This document shows, in pieces, positions 49,620-56,971 of a DNA stretch of 64,000 bases. Source of the DNA: Caballeronia glebae (GTDB lineage Bacteria > Pseudomonadota > Gammaproteobacteria > Burkholderiales > Burkholderiaceae); the NCBI RefSeq assembly GCF_001545035.1, contig NZ_FCOJ02000041.1, positions 1-64,000 on the forward strand, written 5' to 3'. The notes beneath the pieces were generated by a model. That model had not been told where the DNA came from. It did not search any database and saw only the letters and a program-made list of their open reading frames with translations. The position numbers and the translations under genes are program-made. Numbering within the stretch: position 1 is the first letter of the stretch; each line of letters opens with the position of its first letter.

Positions 49620-51503
49620 ATGACTACGCTAGAAGCTAGCGACGCGACGAAGCCGCTGTATCGTCCCGTGCGTTTTCCTCAACGCCGCACGCTCGTCGAG
49701 CGCCGCGCGGACGGCACGCTGATTCTTCGCTGCGACCGCGCATTGCCGCAGATCGCGCAACGTTCCTTCGCCGATTTCGTTGCACTCTGGGCCGCCGAGC
49801 GCGGCGATACGCCCGCCTTCTGCGAACGCGCAGCAGACGGCGCGTGGCGCGCGCTGAGCTGGAGCGAACTGTGGCGGCAGGTCCGCGCGGTCGGCGCGGC
49901 GCTCCTCGAAATGGGCCTCGGCCCGCAACGTCCGCTCATGTTGCTGTCGGGAAATTCGATCGAGCAGGCCGTCGTGCTGCTCGCCGCCGAATACGCCGGT
50001 ATCCCGAGCGCGCCCGTTTCGCCGACTTACGCGCTGCTCAGCAAGGACTTCGCACGGCTCAAGCAGATCTGCGAGCGCGTGCCGCCGGGCGCGCTGTTCG
50101 TGCAGGAAACCGGCCCGTTCGCGCGGGCGCTCGCGGCGCTGCCGCTGAACGACGTGCCCGTCATCGCGGTTAAAGAGGCGCAGGCCGGACACGTCGCGTG
50201 GGACACGCTCGCCGCGCTCGCGCCGTCGGACGTGCAGCTCCAGGCGCTCGACCGCGCACATGCGGCCATTCGCGACGACGACACCGCGCGCGTGCTCTTC
50301 ACCTCCGGTTCGACCGGCGCGCCGAAAGCGGTGCGGCTCACGTACCGCAATCTCGGCGCGGTCGCGGCCTACTATTCGGACAATCTCGCGTGGCTGCGCG
50401 AATCGCAGCCCGTGTTCCTTGACTGGCTGCCGTGGCATCACGGTCTGGGCGGCGTGCTGCATCTCGGGCGCACGATCCAGTTCGGCGCGACGCATTACAT
50501 CGACGATGGCCGGCCGCTGCCCGGCATGATCGAGCGTACCCTGCGCAATCTTCGCGAGGTCGCGCCGACCATCTATACGAGCGTGCCGTCCGCGTGGGCG
50601 GTCCTCTCGAACGAACTCGAACGCGATCCGCTGCTCGCGCAAAGTCTCTTCGGCAAAGCAAGTTTCTTCGGATATGGCGGCGCGAGCATGCCGGTCGAAG
50701 TATGGAACCGCATCCAAAGCGTCGCGGAGAAAACCCTCGGCGAGCGCATTACATTCTGCTCGGGACTAGCGGCCACGGAAACCTCGGGAATCGGCACCTA
50801 CTGCGGCTGGGCGACCGACACGCCGGGCAACGTCGGCACGCCGTCGCTCGGCACCGAAGTCAAGCTGCTGCCGCTGCCCGGCGACGACGGACGCTATGAA
50901 ATCCGCATGCGCGGCCCGAACGTGTTCGGCGGCTATATTGGCCAGCCGGATCTGACCGCCGCCGCGTTCGACGAAGAAGGCTTCTTCCGTTTCGGCGACG
51001 CCGTGCGCCTCGCCGATCCCGCCGATCCGTCGAAGGGCATGGAGTTCGCAGGCCGCACGGTCGAGGACTTCAAGCTCGCGAACGGAAGCTGGGTCCGCAC
51101 CGGCGCATCGCGGCTCGCGCTCGTCGACCGCTGCGCGCCGCTGCTCTCGGACGCCGTGATCTGCGGTCACGACCGCGACTATCTCGCGGCGCTCGCCTGG
51201 CCGAACGTCGCGGCATGCCAGCGCCTCGCGCCCGAACTCGCATCGCTCGATGCGAAGGCGCTCGTCGCGCATCCGCTCGTGATCGGCGCGTTGCGTGAGC
51301 GGCTCGCGCAGCAAAAGCCCGCCGGCGCGACGCTCGTCATCGAGCGGCTGATGCTGATGGCCGAACCGCCGTCGCTCGACGCCAACGAGATCGCCGATAA
51401 AGGCTATGTCAATCAGGCGACGACGCGCGCGCGGCGGGCGCATCTGATCGAAGAGTTATACGAAAACGAGCCGCCTGCGCACATCGTCCGCGCGCGTCGA
51501 TAA
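49620..51503 (+). CDS. feruloyl-CoA synthase-like acyl-CoA synthetase
   Basis: The 627-residue adenylate-forming enzyme activates a carboxylic acid to its CoA thioester using ATP. Motifs in order: VLFTSGSTGAPKAVRLTYRN (P-loop), DWLPWHHGLGG, FFGYGGASMPVEVW, CSGLAATETSG, FRFGDAVRLADP and FAGRTVEDFKLANGSWVRTG, where other ligases have GRxKD. The end PPSLDANEIADKGYVNQ provides the catalytic-type Lys. The KLANGSWV and DKGYVNQ stretches are those of feruloyl-CoA synthases, so the substrate is likely a cinnamic-type or other bulky ring-bearing acid. AGGAG lies nine bases upstream. It is the first gene of the forward six-gene operon. Confidence 0.88.
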   Translation: MTTLEASDATKPLYRPVRFPQRRTLVERRADGTLILRCDRALPQIAQRSFADFVALWAAERGDTPAFCERAADGAWRALSWSELWRQVRAVGAALLEMGLGPQRPLMLLSGNSIEQAVVLLAAEYAGIPSAPVSPTYALLSKDFARLKQICERVPPGALFVQETGPFARALAALPLNDVPVIAVKEAQAGHVAWDTLAALAPSDVQLQALDRAHAAIRDDDTARVLFTSGSTGAPKAVRLTYRNLGAVAAYYSDNLAWLRESQPVFLDWLPWHHGLGGVLHLGRTIQFGATHYIDDGRPLPGMIERTLRNLREVAPTIYTSVPSAWAVLSNELERDPLLAQSLFGKASFFGYGGASMPVEVWNRIQSVAEKTLGERITFCSGLAATETSGIGTYCGWATDTPGNVGTPSLGTEVKLLPLPGDDGRYEIRMRGPNVFGGYIGQPDLTAAAFDEEGFFRFGDAVRLADPADPSKGMEFAGRTVEDFKLANGSWVRTGASRLALVDRCAPLLSDAVICGHDRDYLAALAWPNVAACQRLAPELASLDAKALVAHPLVIGALRERLAQQKPAGATLVIERLMLMAEPPSLDANEIADKGYVNQATTRARRAHLIEELYENEPPAHIVRARR

Positions 51504-51522
51504 CAAACACGAGGAGCTTGCA

Positions 51523-52662
51523 ATGCACATCAATCGCACCGTCTTTCGAGACGATCATGAAATGCTTCGTACTACTGCGCGCCGATTTTTCGAGCGCGAA
51601 TGCGTTCCGTGCCAGGCGGAATGGGACAAGGCCGGGCGTGTCGATCGCGAAACGTGGCTCAAGGCCGGCAAGCACGGTTTGCTATGCACGTCGATTCCGT
51701 CGGAATACGGCGGCGGCGGCGGCGACTTCGGGCACGTCGCCGTGCTCGCGGAGGAACTGGCGCGCGCGGGCGTGAGCGGACCGGGCTTCGGCGTGCATTC
51801 GGACATCGTCGCACCGTATATCGCGCGCATCGGCAATGAGGAGCAGAAGCAGAAGTGGCTCCCCGCGATCTGCGCCGGCGAGCAGATTCTCGCGATCGCG
51901 ATGAGCGAGCCCGGCGTCGGCAGCGATCTGAAAGCGGTGCGCACCACCGCGCGGCGCGAAGGCGACGAGTACGTCATCAACGGCAGCAAGACGTTCATCA
52001 CGAACGGGCTGAACTCCGATCTGATCGTGGTCGTCTGCACGACCGATGCGTCCGCGGGCGCCAAGGGCGTGAGCCTGATCGTCGTCGAGACGACACGCGA
52101 AGGCTTCCGGCGCGGGCGCAAGCTCGACAAGATCGGCCTGCACGCACAGGACACGGCCGAGCTCTTCTTCGACGACGTGCGCGTGCCGGTCGCGAACCGG
52201 CTCGGCGAGGAAGGCAAGGGCTTCGCTTATCTGATGGCGGAACTGCCGCAGGAGCGGCTTTCGATCGCCGTGAGCGCGGCCGCGCGTCTCGAAACCTGCC
52301 TCGAACACACGCTCGGTTACGTGAAAGACCGCCGCGCGTTCGGACAGACCGTGTGGGACTTTCAGAACACGAAGTTCAAGCTCGCCGACATCAAGGCGCA
52401 GGCGATCGCGGTGCGCCTGATGACCGATCACTACATCGCCGAACACATGCGCCGCCGGCTGACGCTCGAAGAGTCCGCGGTCGCGAAGCTCTACTCGACC
52501 GAAGCGCTCGGCAAGGCGCTCGACGAGATGGTGCAGTTGCACGGCGGCTACGGCTACATGCTGGAGTATCCGGTTGCGCGCGCATTCGTCGATGCCCGCG
52601 TCTCGCGCATCTACGGCGGCACCAGTGAAGTCATGCGAGACCTCATCTCGCGCAAGCTGTGA
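51523..52662 (+). CDS. acyl-CoA dehydrogenase
   Basis: The 379-residue enzyme shows FGHVAVLAEELARAG, ILAIAMSEPGVGSDLKAVRTTARREG, YVINGSKTFITNGLNSDLIVV and the C-terminal domain LGYVKDRRAFGQTVWDFQNTKFKLADIKAQA. The end VQLHGGYGYMLEYPVARAFVDARVSRIYGGTSEVMRDL is complete. The arrangement is that of AcdA/IVD-like dehydrogenases. GAGGAG sits six bases before the start; the gap to the synthetase stop is 19 bases. It probably performs the first desaturation of the CoA ester made by the synthetase. Confidence 0.92.
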   Translation: MHINRTVFRDDHEMLRTTARRFFERECVPCQAEWDKAGRVDRETWLKAGKHGLLCTSIPSEYGGGGGDFGHVAVLAEELARAGVSGPGFGVHSDIVAPYIARIGNEEQKQKWLPAICAGEQILAIAMSEPGVGSDLKAVRTTARREGDEYVINGSKTFITNGLNSDLIVVVCTTDASAGAKGVSLIVVETTREGFRRGRKLDKIGLHAQDTAELFFDDVRVPVANRLGEEGKGFAYLMAELPQERLSIAVSAAARLETCLEHTLGYVKDRRAFGQTVWDFQNTKFKLADIKAQAIAVRLMTDHYIAEHMRRRLTLEESAVAKLYSTEALGKALDEMVQLHGGYGYMLEYPVARAFVDARVSRIYGGTSEVMRDLISRKL

Positions 52663-52697
52663 ATCCATCGAATCCTCAATCACTGAAGGAGAAGCAC

Positions 52698-53885
52698 ATG
52701 AGTCGCAAGGCGTTTGTCGCGGGTGTCGGCATGATTCCGTTCAAGAAGCCGGGTACGAGCGAAACGTACGACGTGATGGGCGAAATCGCCATCCGCGATG
52801 CGCTCGCGGATGCCGGCCTCGACTACAAGGCGATCCAGCAAGCCTACGCAGGCTACGTGTACGGCGATTCGACGTGCGGACAAAAAGCGCTCTATCGCGT
52901 CGGCATGACGGGCATTCCCGTTATCAACGTCAACAACAACTGCGCGACGGGTTCGTCCGCGCTCTGGCTTGCGCGTCAGGCCGTGGAAAGCGGCGCGGTG
53001 GATTGCGCGCTCGCTGTCGGCTTCGAATTCATGCAGCCGGGCGCGCTCACGTCCAACTGGAAGGATCGCGCGCCCGCGCTCGAACGCGCGCATGCGCTGA
53101 CGAACGATCTCGTCGGACATCCCGAGATTCCGACGGCGATCCGCCAGTTCGCGGGCGCGGGCAAATCGCACATGAGCAAGTACGGCACGAAGCTCGAAAC
53201 CTTCGCCCGCATTCGCGCGAAGGCGAGCGAGCACGCGGCGCGCAATCCGCTCGCGGTGTTTCGCAACGTCGTGAGCACCGAAGACGTGATGAACGCGCCG
53301 ATGTTGTGGGAAGGCGTCATCACGCGCCTGATGGCGTGCCCGCCGACATGCGGCGGCGCGGCGGCGATCGTCGTGTCCGAGGCGTTCGCGCGCAAGCACG
53401 GCCTGCGCACCGACGTGCTGATCGCCGGCCAGTCGCTCGCCACCGATCTGCCGAGCACGTATGAAGCGCGCGACATGATCCGCGTTGTCGGCTTCGACAT
53501 CACGCGCAATGCGGCGCAGCAGGCTTATGAGCAGGCGGGCGTCGGTCCGGAAGACATCGACGTGATCGAACTGCACGACTGCTTCGCGCAAAACGAGCTT
53601 CTGACCTACGAAGGGCTCGGCCTGTGCAAGGAAGGCGAAGGCGAGCGCCTCGTCATGGATGGCGACAACACCTACGGCGGCAAGTGGGTGACGAACCCGT
53701 CGGGCGGGCTGCTTTCGAAGGGGCATCCGCTGGGCGCGACGGGTCTCGCGCAATGCTACGAGCTGACGCATCAGTTGCGCGGCACGGCGGGCGATCGTCA
53801 GGTCAAGGACGCGAAAATCGCGCTGCAGCACAACCTCGGACTGGGCGGTGCGGGCGTCGTCACCATCTACAAAAAGGCTGTGTGA
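52698..53885 (+). CDS. SCP2-type thiolase / lipid-transfer-protein-like
   Basis: The 395-residue protein belongs to the sterol-carrier-protein-x thiolase branch. Its nucleophile Cys sits in VINVNNNCATGSSALWLARQA. The branch-specific IELHDCFAQNELLTYEGLGLC gives the HDCF motif, and SKGHPLGATG provides the His; KIALQHNLGLGG closes it. In this branch the proteins either cleave 3-oxoacyl-CoA of branched or bulky chains or, with a MaoC/DUF35 partner, act as aldolases on 3-hydroxyacyl-CoA (as Ltp2). Its stop overlaps the next MaoC-like start by one base, supporting a physical partnership. GAAGGAGAA precedes the ATG. Confidence 0.88.
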   Translation: MSRKAFVAGVGMIPFKKPGTSETYDVMGEIAIRDALADAGLDYKAIQQAYAGYVYGDSTCGQKALYRVGMTGIPVINVNNNCATGSSALWLARQAVESGAVDCALAVGFEFMQPGALTSNWKDRAPALERAHALTNDLVGHPEIPTAIRQFAGAGKSHMSKYGTKLETFARIRAKASEHAARNPLAVFRNVVSTEDVMNAPMLWEGVITRLMACPPTCGGAAAIVVSEAFARKHGLRTDVLIAGQSLATDLPSTYEARDMIRVVGFDITRNAAQQAYEQAGVGPEDIDVIELHDCFAQNELLTYEGLGLCKEGEGERLVMDGDNTYGGKWVTNPSGGLLSKGHPLGATGLAQCYELTHQLRGTAGDRQVKDAKIALQHNLGLGGAGVVTIYKKAV

Positions 53886-54322
53886 TGGCGATCGGCACAC
53901 AACATATCGGCATGACGCTGCCGGTCTACTCCGCGACGGCCGACGCGTGGCGTCTGCGCTTTTTCGCGAAGTCGATCGGCGAAACGAATCCGATTTACTT
54001 CGACGAAGCCGCGGCCCACGACGCCGGCCATCCGGCGCTGCCGTTGCCGCCCACGTTTCTCTTCTCGCTCGAATTCGAACAGCCGTCGACGGCATGGCGC
54101 GATGCGATCGGCCTCGTCTCGTCGCGCATTCTCCACGGCGAGCAGTCGTTCACGTATCACCGCATGGCCTACGCGGGCGATGTGCTGCGCTTCGAGAGCC
54201 GCATCGCCGATATTTACGACAAGAAGAACGGCGCGCTCTGGTTCATCGTGCGCGAGACGCGCGTCACGAACCAGCGCGGCGAGCACGTGGCCGATTTGCG
54301 CGGCGTCGTGGTTCAGCGATAA
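53885..54322 (+). CDS. MaoC-like dehydratase N-terminal-type subunit
   Basis: The 145-residue hot-dog protein has FFAKSIGETNPIYFDEAAAHDAGHPALPLPPTFLFSLEF, the pattern of the non-catalytic half of two-part MaoC hydratases (FAS1-like N-terminal domain). The Asp-x-Asn-x2-His active site of hydratase 2 is absent. Such chains pair with a catalytic MaoC chain, which is indeed the next gene 13 bases downstream. The start overlaps the thiolase stop (TGATG), so synthesis is coupled. I infer a heteromeric enoyl-CoA hydratase able to hold a bulky substrate. Confidence 0.85.
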   Translation: MAIGTQHIGMTLPVYSATADAWRLRFFAKSIGETNPIYFDEAAAHDAGHPALPLPPTFLFSLEFEQPSTAWRDAIGLVSSRILHGEQSFTYHRMAYAGDVLRFESRIADIYDKKNGALWFIVRETRVTNQRGEHVADLRGVVVQR

Positions 54323-54335
54323 ACGGGAAATGCGA

Positions 54336-54752
54336 ATGAGCACCATCGATTTCGATTCGATCCAGATCGGCGACACCTTGCCGCCGCTCACCTTGGCCCC
54401 GGTCGATCGCAAGACGCTCGCGCTGTTCGCGGGTGCATCGGGCGATCACAACGCCATTCATATCGACACGGACTACGCGCGTCGTGCCGGCGTACCGGAC
54501 GTGTTCGCGCACGGCATGTTGTCGATGGCCTGGCTCGGCCGGCTGCTGACGTCGTGGGTCGAGCAACGCCAATTGCGCGCGTTCGGCGTGCGCTTCGTCG
54601 GCATTACGCAACTCGGGCACGTCGTCACGTGTACGGGAAAAGTCACCGAAAAATTCGAAGCCGACGGCGAGCGCCGCGTGCGGCTCGAAGTCCAGGCGGT
54701 CAATCAATATGGCGAACCGCGCGTACTCGGCGACGCGGTCATCGCGCTCTGA
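54336..54752 (+). CDS. MaoC family dehydratase, catalytic-type subunit
   Basis: The 138-residue protein carries the hydratase-2 motif ALFAGASGDHNAIHIDTDYARRAG with Asp and His, followed by VFAHGMLSMAWLGRLL and FVGITQLGHVVTCTGKV. With the preceding non-catalytic chain it should form a two-subunit R-specific enoyl-CoA hydratase. A start six bases upstream is possible; the chosen one has GGGAA nine bases before it. The SDR gene follows after 22 bases in the same operon. Confidence 0.87.
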   Translation: MSTIDFDSIQIGDTLPPLTLAPVDRKTLALFAGASGDHNAIHIDTDYARRAGVPDVFAHGMLSMAWLGRLLTSWVEQRQLRAFGVRFVGITQLGHVVTCTGKVTEKFEADGERRVRLEVQAVNQYGEPRVLGDAVIAL

Positions 54753-54774
54753 CTTCATTCATCAGGAAGACATC

Positions 54775-55596
54775 ATGGGAAAGCTCGAAGGCAAAGTGGC
54801 ATTGGTAACTGGCTCGGGACGCGGCATCGGTCAGGCGATCGCGATGAAGCTCGCGAGCGAAGGCGCGCGCCTCGTCATCAACGATCTCGACGCCGAACCC
54901 GCGCAGGAGACCGTGGAACTGCTTCGCAAGCAAGGTACGGAAGCCGTCGCGTGTGTCGGCAATGTGTCCGCGCCGGATTTCGCGGACCGGTTCATCGGCA
55001 CGGCGATGAATTCGTTCAAGAGCATCGACATCATCGTCAATAACGCGGGCTTCACGTGGGACGACGTCGTGCAGAAAATGAGCGACGAGCAGTGGTACGC
55101 CGTGCTCGACTGCCATCTCACCGCGCCGTTTCGCATCCTGCGCGCCGCGTATCCGCACATCAAGGCGCTGCATGCGGCCGACAAGGAAGCCGGACGCGAG
55201 AACTACCGGAAGATCGTCAATATCTCGTCGACATCTGCATTGAATGGCAACGCCGGGCAGATGAACTATTCGTCGGCCAAGGCGGGCGTGATCGGCATGA
55301 CGCGCGCGCTGGCTCGCGAGTGGGGCCGCTTCAACGTCAACGTCAACGCCGTGGCTTTCGGACTCATTCACACGCGCATGACCGTGAGCACGGAACAGGC
55401 GCAAACCGTGAAGATCGACGGACGCGACATTCGCGTGGGCCTCAACGCCGACATGCTGAAAAACCATGCGCTGCGCAACCCGCTCGGACGCGGCGGCACG
55501 CCGGAAGAAGCGGCCGGGGGCGTGTATCTCTTCTGCTCGCCGGAGTCCAACTACATCACTGGACAGACGGTGGCGGTGGCGGGAAACTTGCAGTAG
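54775..55596 (+). CDS. SDR family oxidoreductase
   Basis: The 273-residue short-chain dehydrogenase has ALVTGSGRGIGQAIA, NDLDAEPAQ for the cofactor, DIIVNNAGFTWDDVV, catalytic NISSTSALNGNAGQMNYSSAKAG (Ser, Tyr-x3-Lys) and NYITGQTVAVAGN. A small insertion with KALHAADKEAGRENYRK precedes the catalytic strand; this is typical of MFE-2/17-beta-HSD4-like dehydrogenases acting on R-3-hydroxyacyl-CoA, which matches the MaoC hydratases just upstream. AGGAAGA stands before the ATG. It is the last gene of the forward operon, followed by a strong terminator. Confidence 0.9.
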   Translation: MGKLEGKVALVTGSGRGIGQAIAMKLASEGARLVINDLDAEPAQETVELLRKQGTEAVACVGNVSAPDFADRFIGTAMNSFKSIDIIVNNAGFTWDDVVQKMSDEQWYAVLDCHLTAPFRILRAAYPHIKALHAADKEAGRENYRKIVNISSTSALNGNAGQMNYSSAKAGVIGMTRALAREWGRFNVNVNAVAFGLIHTRMTVSTEQAQTVKIDGRDIRVGLNADMLKNHALRNPLGRGGTPEEAAGGVYLFCSPESNYITGQTVAVAGNLQ

Positions 55597-55631
55597 AGCT
55601 ATTGAATTTATCGAGGTGGCGATGGGATTTG

Positions 55632-55665
55632 GCACGTTCGGCTCTTGGCTGAACGTGCTTTTTTT
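55632..55665 (+). terminator. intrinsic terminator after the acyl-CoA operon
   Basis: GCACGTTCGGC and GCTGAACGTGC form an 11-pair stem (one mismatch) around a short loop and are followed by seven T residues. It lies 36 bases beyond the SDR stop and clearly ends the forward operon. Confidence 0.9.
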
Positions 55666-55764
55666 GCTTTTTATGGCCGTTCAACGCGTGGATCGCCGAG
55701 TCCTGAAATGACCGTTTTGCGCATGAAGCCGGTCATTGTTTCAACATATCGCTGGATTGGAGGA

Positions 55765-55783
55765 GAACTTAAGTATTAAGTTC
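55765..55783. promoter_or_regulatory. 19-bp perfect palindrome GAACTTAA-GTA-TTAAGTTC
   Basis: Eight-base arms are exact inverse complements around GTA in an AT-rich context, 160 bases before the glycosyltransferase start. It could be an operator. A DnaA box lies 12 bases to the right. Confidence 0.55.
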
Positions 55784-55795
55784 TTGTTAAAGCGC

Positions 55796-55804
55796 TTATC
55801 CACA
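55796..55804 (+). promoter_or_regulatory. DnaA box (TTATCCACA)
   Basis: Exact consensus DnaA-binding nonamer, single copy, in an AT-rich island. With no dnaA, parAB or iteron array nearby it is not an origin; it could titrate or respond to DnaA, or be chance. Confidence 0.5.
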
Positions 55805-55942
55805 GCAAAAACTACTGAATAACCCTTGCACCATGCTGGCAATAGTCAATGACCCTGATGCGTGGATGCCATGCACCAAGTAGAATCCTAAGGCCACCCA
55901 TCGTTGTACTCAAAAACAATCCCGAAGCTGGGATTCAAATAC

Positions 55943-56926
55943 ATGCAAGCACCGCCAAAAATCAGTGTCCTGCTGCCCGTGTACAAAGTCGAGCCGTACA
56001 TTCAAGAATGCCTCGACTCGCTGTTGTCACAAACCTCCACCGACTTTGAAATTATCGCCGTCGACGACAGCAGTCCTGATCGATCCGGTGAAATGACTTC
56101 CCGCATTCTGGAAAAACAAACCAGGATACCGTGGAAGCTTATTAAGAATCTGGAGAACAAAGGACTCGCCGAAACTCGCAAGATAGCCGCAATGGCGGCG
56201 CGCGGTGAATATGTTCTGTGCGTGGACAGCGACGATCACATTCACCACGACACCATTCGCCGCGTGATCGAGGAAGCCGAAGCGCACAATGCGGACGTCG
56301 TGGTCTTCGCCGCCGAAAACATCGCGCCGGATGGCACGGTCAATTACCGCGTCGAGACGGGAGACGCCGTTATCAGCGGCGTGCAGGCGGTCGAGAAAAT
56401 CCTCGATCTGTCGTTGCAGGCCTATTGCTTCAACAAGCTCGTGCGCCGTTCGATTTTCCTCTCGGTCGAACATCCGACCGGGCTGATTTACGAAGATATC
56501 TGCGTCTCGGTCCAGACGCTCGGCCGTTCGAAGATCGTGCGCCTCATGCCCGACACCTTGTACGCGTATATGTATCGGGAATCCGGAATCTCGACGCGCT
56601 TCAATCCGAAGATCGTGGATCTTTTCGCCATCGTCGATCGCGTGGAGAAACTCACGGCGTCGATGCCGATACCGAATTACCGGCGTCTGCTCTTCAGATT
56701 GAAGTACATCTATGCTTACCGCACGATCGCGTTTCAGGCGGCGATCAAGGCGCCGACCTACGGGCTCGCTAAACCGATTTTGTGCAGTGTGTCAGAAAAG
56801 CTTCGCCTCGCGCATCTGCTCGGCATGTATTCGGATCATCGGCCGAAGTTGTCGCTCGTGATGGCGATGCTCAAGATTCATCCGTGGATTTTCTATTGTT
56901 TCGTCCGGCGCTTCGGACGAAGGTAG
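55943..56926 (+). CDS. glycosyltransferase family 2 protein
   Basis: The 327-residue GT-A fold enzyme transfers a sugar from a nucleotide-sugar. ISVLLPVYKVEPYIQECLDSLLSQTSTDFEIIAVDDSSPDRS is the family signature. CVDSDDHIHHDTI carries the DxD-type metal site, and LIYEDICVSV the later ED motif. The C-terminal third (about 235-327) is basic and aromatic and may rest on the membrane. The gene is isolated, with no other envelope or capsule gene around, and its 5-prime half is AT-richer than its neighbours, suggesting acquisition by transfer. The ribosome site is weak; an upstream TTG start is possible but less likely. Confidence 0.85.
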   Translation: MQAPPKISVLLPVYKVEPYIQECLDSLLSQTSTDFEIIAVDDSSPDRSGEMTSRILEKQTRIPWKLIKNLENKGLAETRKIAAMAARGEYVLCVDSDDHIHHDTIRRVIEEAEAHNADVVVFAAENIAPDGTVNYRVETGDAVISGVQAVEKILDLSLQAYCFNKLVRRSIFLSVEHPTGLIYEDICVSVQTLGRSKIVRLMPDTLYAYMYRESGISTRFNPKIVDLFAIVDRVEKLTASMPIPNYRRLLFRLKYIYAYRTIAFQAAIKAPTYGLAKPILCSVSEKLRLAHLLGMYSDHRPKLSLVMAMLKIHPWIFYCFVRRFGRR

Positions 56927-56931
56927 CTTTA

Positions 56932-56964
56932 ATAATGCGGCCACGACCGGCGCGGCCGCATTAT
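56932..56964. terminator. bidirectional hairpin between glycosyltransferase and CoA-transferase-family gene
   Basis: ATAATGCGGCC (56932-56942) and GGCCGCATTAT (56954-56964) form a perfect 11-pair stem with an 11-base loop between convergent genes. Flanking TAA/TTT stretches give partial U-tracts. It probably stops transcripts from both sides. Confidence 0.7.
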
Positions 56965-56971
56965 CTACCTT

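Larger units (their letters stand above)
55666..55942. other. AT-rich intergenic island upstream of glycosyltransferase
   Basis: The stretch of about 275 bases is AT-richer than the window average. It holds a dyad AATGACCG/CGGTCATT (55707-55714 and 55730-55737), a 19-bp palindrome (55765-55783) and a perfect DnaA box TTATCCACA (55796-55804). No gene is seen. It probably includes the promoter of the glycosyltransferase gene. Confidence 0.45.

Noticed and set aside
55796-55804. Possible replication origin at the DnaA box
   Set aside because: Only one box, no repeated iterons, no replication or partition genes and only a short AT-rich stretch.
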